From positions 1 through 5,847 of the forward strand of contig JAOZHM010000168.1 of the NCBI GenBank assembly GCA_026014845.1: DNA of 5,847 nt. Direction: 5' to 3'. A program made the translations under genes and the position numbers. This DNA is from Candidatus Bathyarchaeota archaeon (lineage in GTDB: Archaea; Thermoproteota; Bathyarchaeia; Bathyarchaeales; Bathycorpusculaceae). Below, piece after piece: positions 4,752-5,847 of this stretch (positions are counted from its first letter, which is position 1; every line of letters begins with the position of its first letter). The notes below the pieces were generated by a model. It did not search any database and was not told the origin of the DNA. It saw only the letters and a program-made list of their open reading frames with translations.

Positions 4752-5030
4752 TCACTGTGCCAGTGTTATTTCAATCGTGCTGACGTTTGTGGGCGAGCCA
4801 CCCTCTTCTCTGGGTGCCAATTGCTCAGTTCCGATTCCAATCTTCTTGACTTTCACGTCTGGTAGGAATCGGCGTCTGACAACTTCAACCACATCGACTG
4901 CTAGGCTGATTGCTCTTCCTCTTGCTTTAACGTTTATTTCTTTTGCTCCGCCGTGGAAGAGGGTTATGCAAGCCAGTACGTAGTTCATTACTGGCTTTCT
5001 CCCGATCAATACTGCATTGCTTTCAGACAT
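4752..5030 (-). CDS. albA: Alba chromatin protein (DNA/RNA-binding)
   Basis: Small basic dimeric nucleic-acid-binding protein that coats and bridges archaeal DNA and also binds RNA. I choose ATG at 5030 (92 residues, the usual Alba size), which follows a GAGTGAGGCGG ribosome site. An in-frame GTG at 5057 would add 9 residues and has less support. Signature segments are VLIGRKPVMNYVLA (7-20), KARGRAISLAVDVVEVVRRRF (about 36-56), and the C-terminal STIEITLA strand. The segment VLIGRKPVMNYV aligns closely with Sso10b, whose acetylated Lys16 corresponds to Arg11 here, with Lys12 retained. Codons favour A or C in third position. It is probably the first gene of an alba-nusA-like-aspS transcript, 68 bp before the nusA-like gene. 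The promoter region overlaps a palindrome and is shared with a divergent regulator gene. Confidence 0.97.
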   Translation of the reverse strand: MSESNAVLIGRKPVMNYVLACITLFHGGAKEINVKARGRAISLAVDVVEVVRRRFLPDVKVKKIGIGTEQLAPREEGGSPTNVSTIEITLAQ

Positions 5031-5073
5031 TTGTACCGCCTCACTCCTAGTTTTCACTTTTTCTATGGCTTCA

Positions 5074-5091
5074 TAACGATTTTTATCGTTA
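5074..5091. promoter_or_regulatory. Inverted repeat in the alba promoter, operator-like
   Basis: TAACGAT-TTTT-ATCGTTA has perfect 7-bp arms and a 4-bp spacer. It lies between the probable alba TATA box (5090-5097) and the start predicted near 5067, where a bound repressor would block polymerase. The neighbouring divergent gene encodes an Lrp-like regulator, a family that binds such dyads, so it is a candidate binder. It could instead be a chance dyad in AT-rich DNA. Confidence 0.4.
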
Positions 5092-5097
5092 AATAAA
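5090..5097 (-). promoter_or_regulatory. Probable alba TATA box
   Basis: The minus strand reads TTTATTTA. A start about 27 bp away (near 5067) would give a leader of about 37 nt carrying the GAGTGAGGCGG ribosome site before the ATG at 5030. A weaker alternative box, GATAAAAA, lies inside the adjacent inverted repeat and would shift the start to about 5056. Confidence 0.4.
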
Positions 5098-5179
5098 TAG
5101 GTTACGGTTTCAAGTTCTATCTAAAAAAATCCAGATGTTAAAGTTGCATGTTTTTTATTGCGTTTATCTTTTCTAAATG

Positions 5180-5187
5180 TTTAAATA
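5180..5187 (+). promoter_or_regulatory. TATA box of the regulator-sucC unit
   Basis: TTTAAATA matches an archaeal box A, with an A-containing stretch (TCTAAATG) just upstream. The predicted start is near 5210, giving a leader of about 35 nt before the TTG at 5245. It is one half of a divergent promoter pair with alba; the two boxes are about 85 bp apart. Confidence 0.5.
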
Positions 5188-5211
5188 ACCCATACTATTG
5201 TAAAATTAAAA

Positions 5212-5232
5212 CTTAACAAAAAGGCAGTTAAG
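5212..5232. promoter_or_regulatory. Inverted repeat at the regulator start, possible autoregulatory site
   Basis: CTTAAC and GTTAAG are perfect 6-bp complementary arms separated by 9 bp (AAAAAGGCA). The repeat starts at the predicted transcription start and ends one base before the AAGGA ribosome site. Binding there would block initiation, which fits the negative autoregulation common in Lrp-type genes. The arms are short and AT-rich, so chance is possible. Confidence 0.3.
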
Positions 5233-5244
5233 AAGGAAACAAAC

Positions 5245-5703
5245 TTGGAACCTCTTACAAGACGTCCAATGCAGCTTCTCCAAATGTTATACGGAAAAGG
5301 CAAGGCAACAAACATATACTCTCTGCACATGAAACAAAACGACCTGGCAAAACAGATAGGCATAAGCAGACAAGCACTAAACGTTCACCTACGAAAACTC
5401 AGAAACCTAAGATACATAAGAACTGGCAGAGGCTTCATTGACGTAACAGAAAAAGGATTGAACGCTCTTGGAATATCCTCAAACCCAGCATTCGTATTCA
5501 TCAAAGTATCTCCTCGCAAAAGAGGCGAGGTGTACAAAAAAATCAAGCAACTTGCCATCCAAAGAGCATTTAGGATTGCAGGTGACGTTGACGCTCTCAT
5601 AATGGTTGAAAGAACGAAACTCGACGAAATTCTAAGTGAACTTTCTTACATCGAAGGCGTAAAAGACACAAAATCCTACGTCGCTATAGAACCAATAAAA
5701 TAG
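5245..5703 (+). CDS. Lrp/AsnC-like transcriptional regulator (winged helix + RAM-type domain)
   Basis: 152 residues. The N-terminal half is a winged helix-turn-helix: QNDLAKQIGISRQALNVHLR (31-50) is the helix-turn-helix, and YIRTGRGFIDVTEKGLNAL (57-75) the wing and following helix. The C-terminal half (about 81-150: AFVFIKVSPRKRGEVY, then AFRIAGDVDALIMV, then YVAIEPIK) has the beta-alpha-beta-beta-alpha-beta pattern and the xxGDxDxxxxV signature of the Lrp ligand-binding (RAM) domain. These proteins form dimers or octamers and respond to amino acids or other small metabolites; the ligand here is unknown. TTG at 5245 is chosen because AAGGA lies 7 nt upstream; the alternative ATG at 5269 has no clear ribosome site. 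The gene is divergent from alba and 12 bp before sucC, so autoregulation and control of sucC are plausible. The N-terminal HTH looks more MarR/ArsR-like than classical Lrp. Confidence 0.85.
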   Translation: MEPLTRRPMQLLQMLYGKGKATNIYSLHMKQNDLAKQIGISRQALNVHLRKLRNLRYIRTGRGFIDVTEKGLNALGISSNPAFVFIKVSPRKRGEVYKKIKQLAIQRAFRIAGDVDALIMVERTKLDEILSELSYIEGVKDTKSYVAIEPIK

Positions 5704-5715
5704 GAGAAAGCTGCG

Positions 5716-5847
5716 ATGAAGCTTTTCGAGTACGAAGCAAAAACCATACTCGCAAAATACGGAATCCCAACACCCAAAGGTGGACTAGCAACAAACGTAA
5801 GCCAAGCCCGCGAAATCGCAACCAAACTAAAACAACCCTTCGCCATA
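5716..5847 (+). CDS. sucC: Succinate--CoA ligase (ADP-forming) beta subunit, N-terminal fragment cut by the window edge
   Basis: Only 44 codons are visible: MKLFEYEAKTILAKYGIPTPKG is the typical start of the SucC ATP-grasp domain (bacterial form MNLHEYQAKQLF), and the frame is open to the end of the window. The enzyme interconverts succinyl-CoA and succinate with ADP/ATP, in the TCA cycle or in carbon-fixation routes, as a complex with SucD, expected just downstream. GGAG overlapping the regulator stop (TAGGAG, 5701-5706) gives a ribosome site 9 nt before the ATG. The 12-bp gap and the overlapping site argue for translation from the regulator's mRNA. With so little protein visible, a related ADP-forming acyl-CoA synthetase beta subunit cannot be fully excluded. 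Confidence 0.88.
   Translation, partial: MKLFEYEAKTILAKYGIPTPKGGLATNVSQAREIATKLKQPFAI

Noticed and set aside
5181..5363. 60-codon minus-strand frame covering the regulator's promoter and 5' end
   Set aside because: It overlaps the well-supported regulator gene, has no ribosome site, and its hydrophobic translation resembles no known protein.
1..5847. CRISPR array, insertion sequence, attachment site or defence system
   Set aside because: No regular repeats, transposase, integrase or terminal inverted repeats are visible; the genes are core metabolism and information processing.

Overview
The window looks like a chromosomal segment of an archaeon. Alba chromatin protein, an archaeal/eukaryal-type AspRS, an archaeal NusA-like KH protein with a Cys4 zinc motif, an Lrp-like winged-helix regulator and archaeal TATA boxes about 27-35 bp before starts all agree. 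The protein flavour suggests the TACK side, perhaps Bathyarchaeia, but that placement is inferred from general resemblance only.

Layout, left to right. (1) On the minus strand, purF (PRPP amidotransferase, step 1 of purine synthesis) is followed 53 bp later by purD (GAR synthetase, step 2), which runs off the left edge. (2) A 350-bp non-coding gap (2489-2838) holds the purF promoter, T-rich terminators for aspS, a (GC)5 palindrome, a pair of direct repeats around TATA/C-run motifs, and possible micro-ORFs. (3) On the minus strand, alba, a nusA-like KH gene and aspS lie head to tail (gaps 68 and 15 bp) and probably form an information-processing operon. (4) A 214-bp divergent intergenic region (5031-5244) holds promoters for alba (leftward) and the regulator (rightward), plus two inverted repeats. 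(5) On the plus strand, an Lrp-like regulator is followed 12 bp later by sucC, cut by the right edge.

How they work together: purF and purD give consecutive purine steps, so co-transcription is expected. alba (DNA/RNA binding), the nusA-like protein (transcription) and aspS (translation) are housekeeping functions. The regulator is placed to control itself, the adjacent acyl-CoA synthetase (ADP-forming) gene and possibly alba across the divergent promoter.

Most of the window is ordinary core genome and I see no mobile element, CRISPR array or defence system. The points most worth a second look are the structured gap upstream of purF, a hairpin that could mask the ribosome-binding site of the nusA-like gene, a palindrome in the alba promoter, residues in AspRS that point to a non-discriminating enzyme, and a sharp change in synonymous codon choice inside purF that coincides with a divergent active-site loop.
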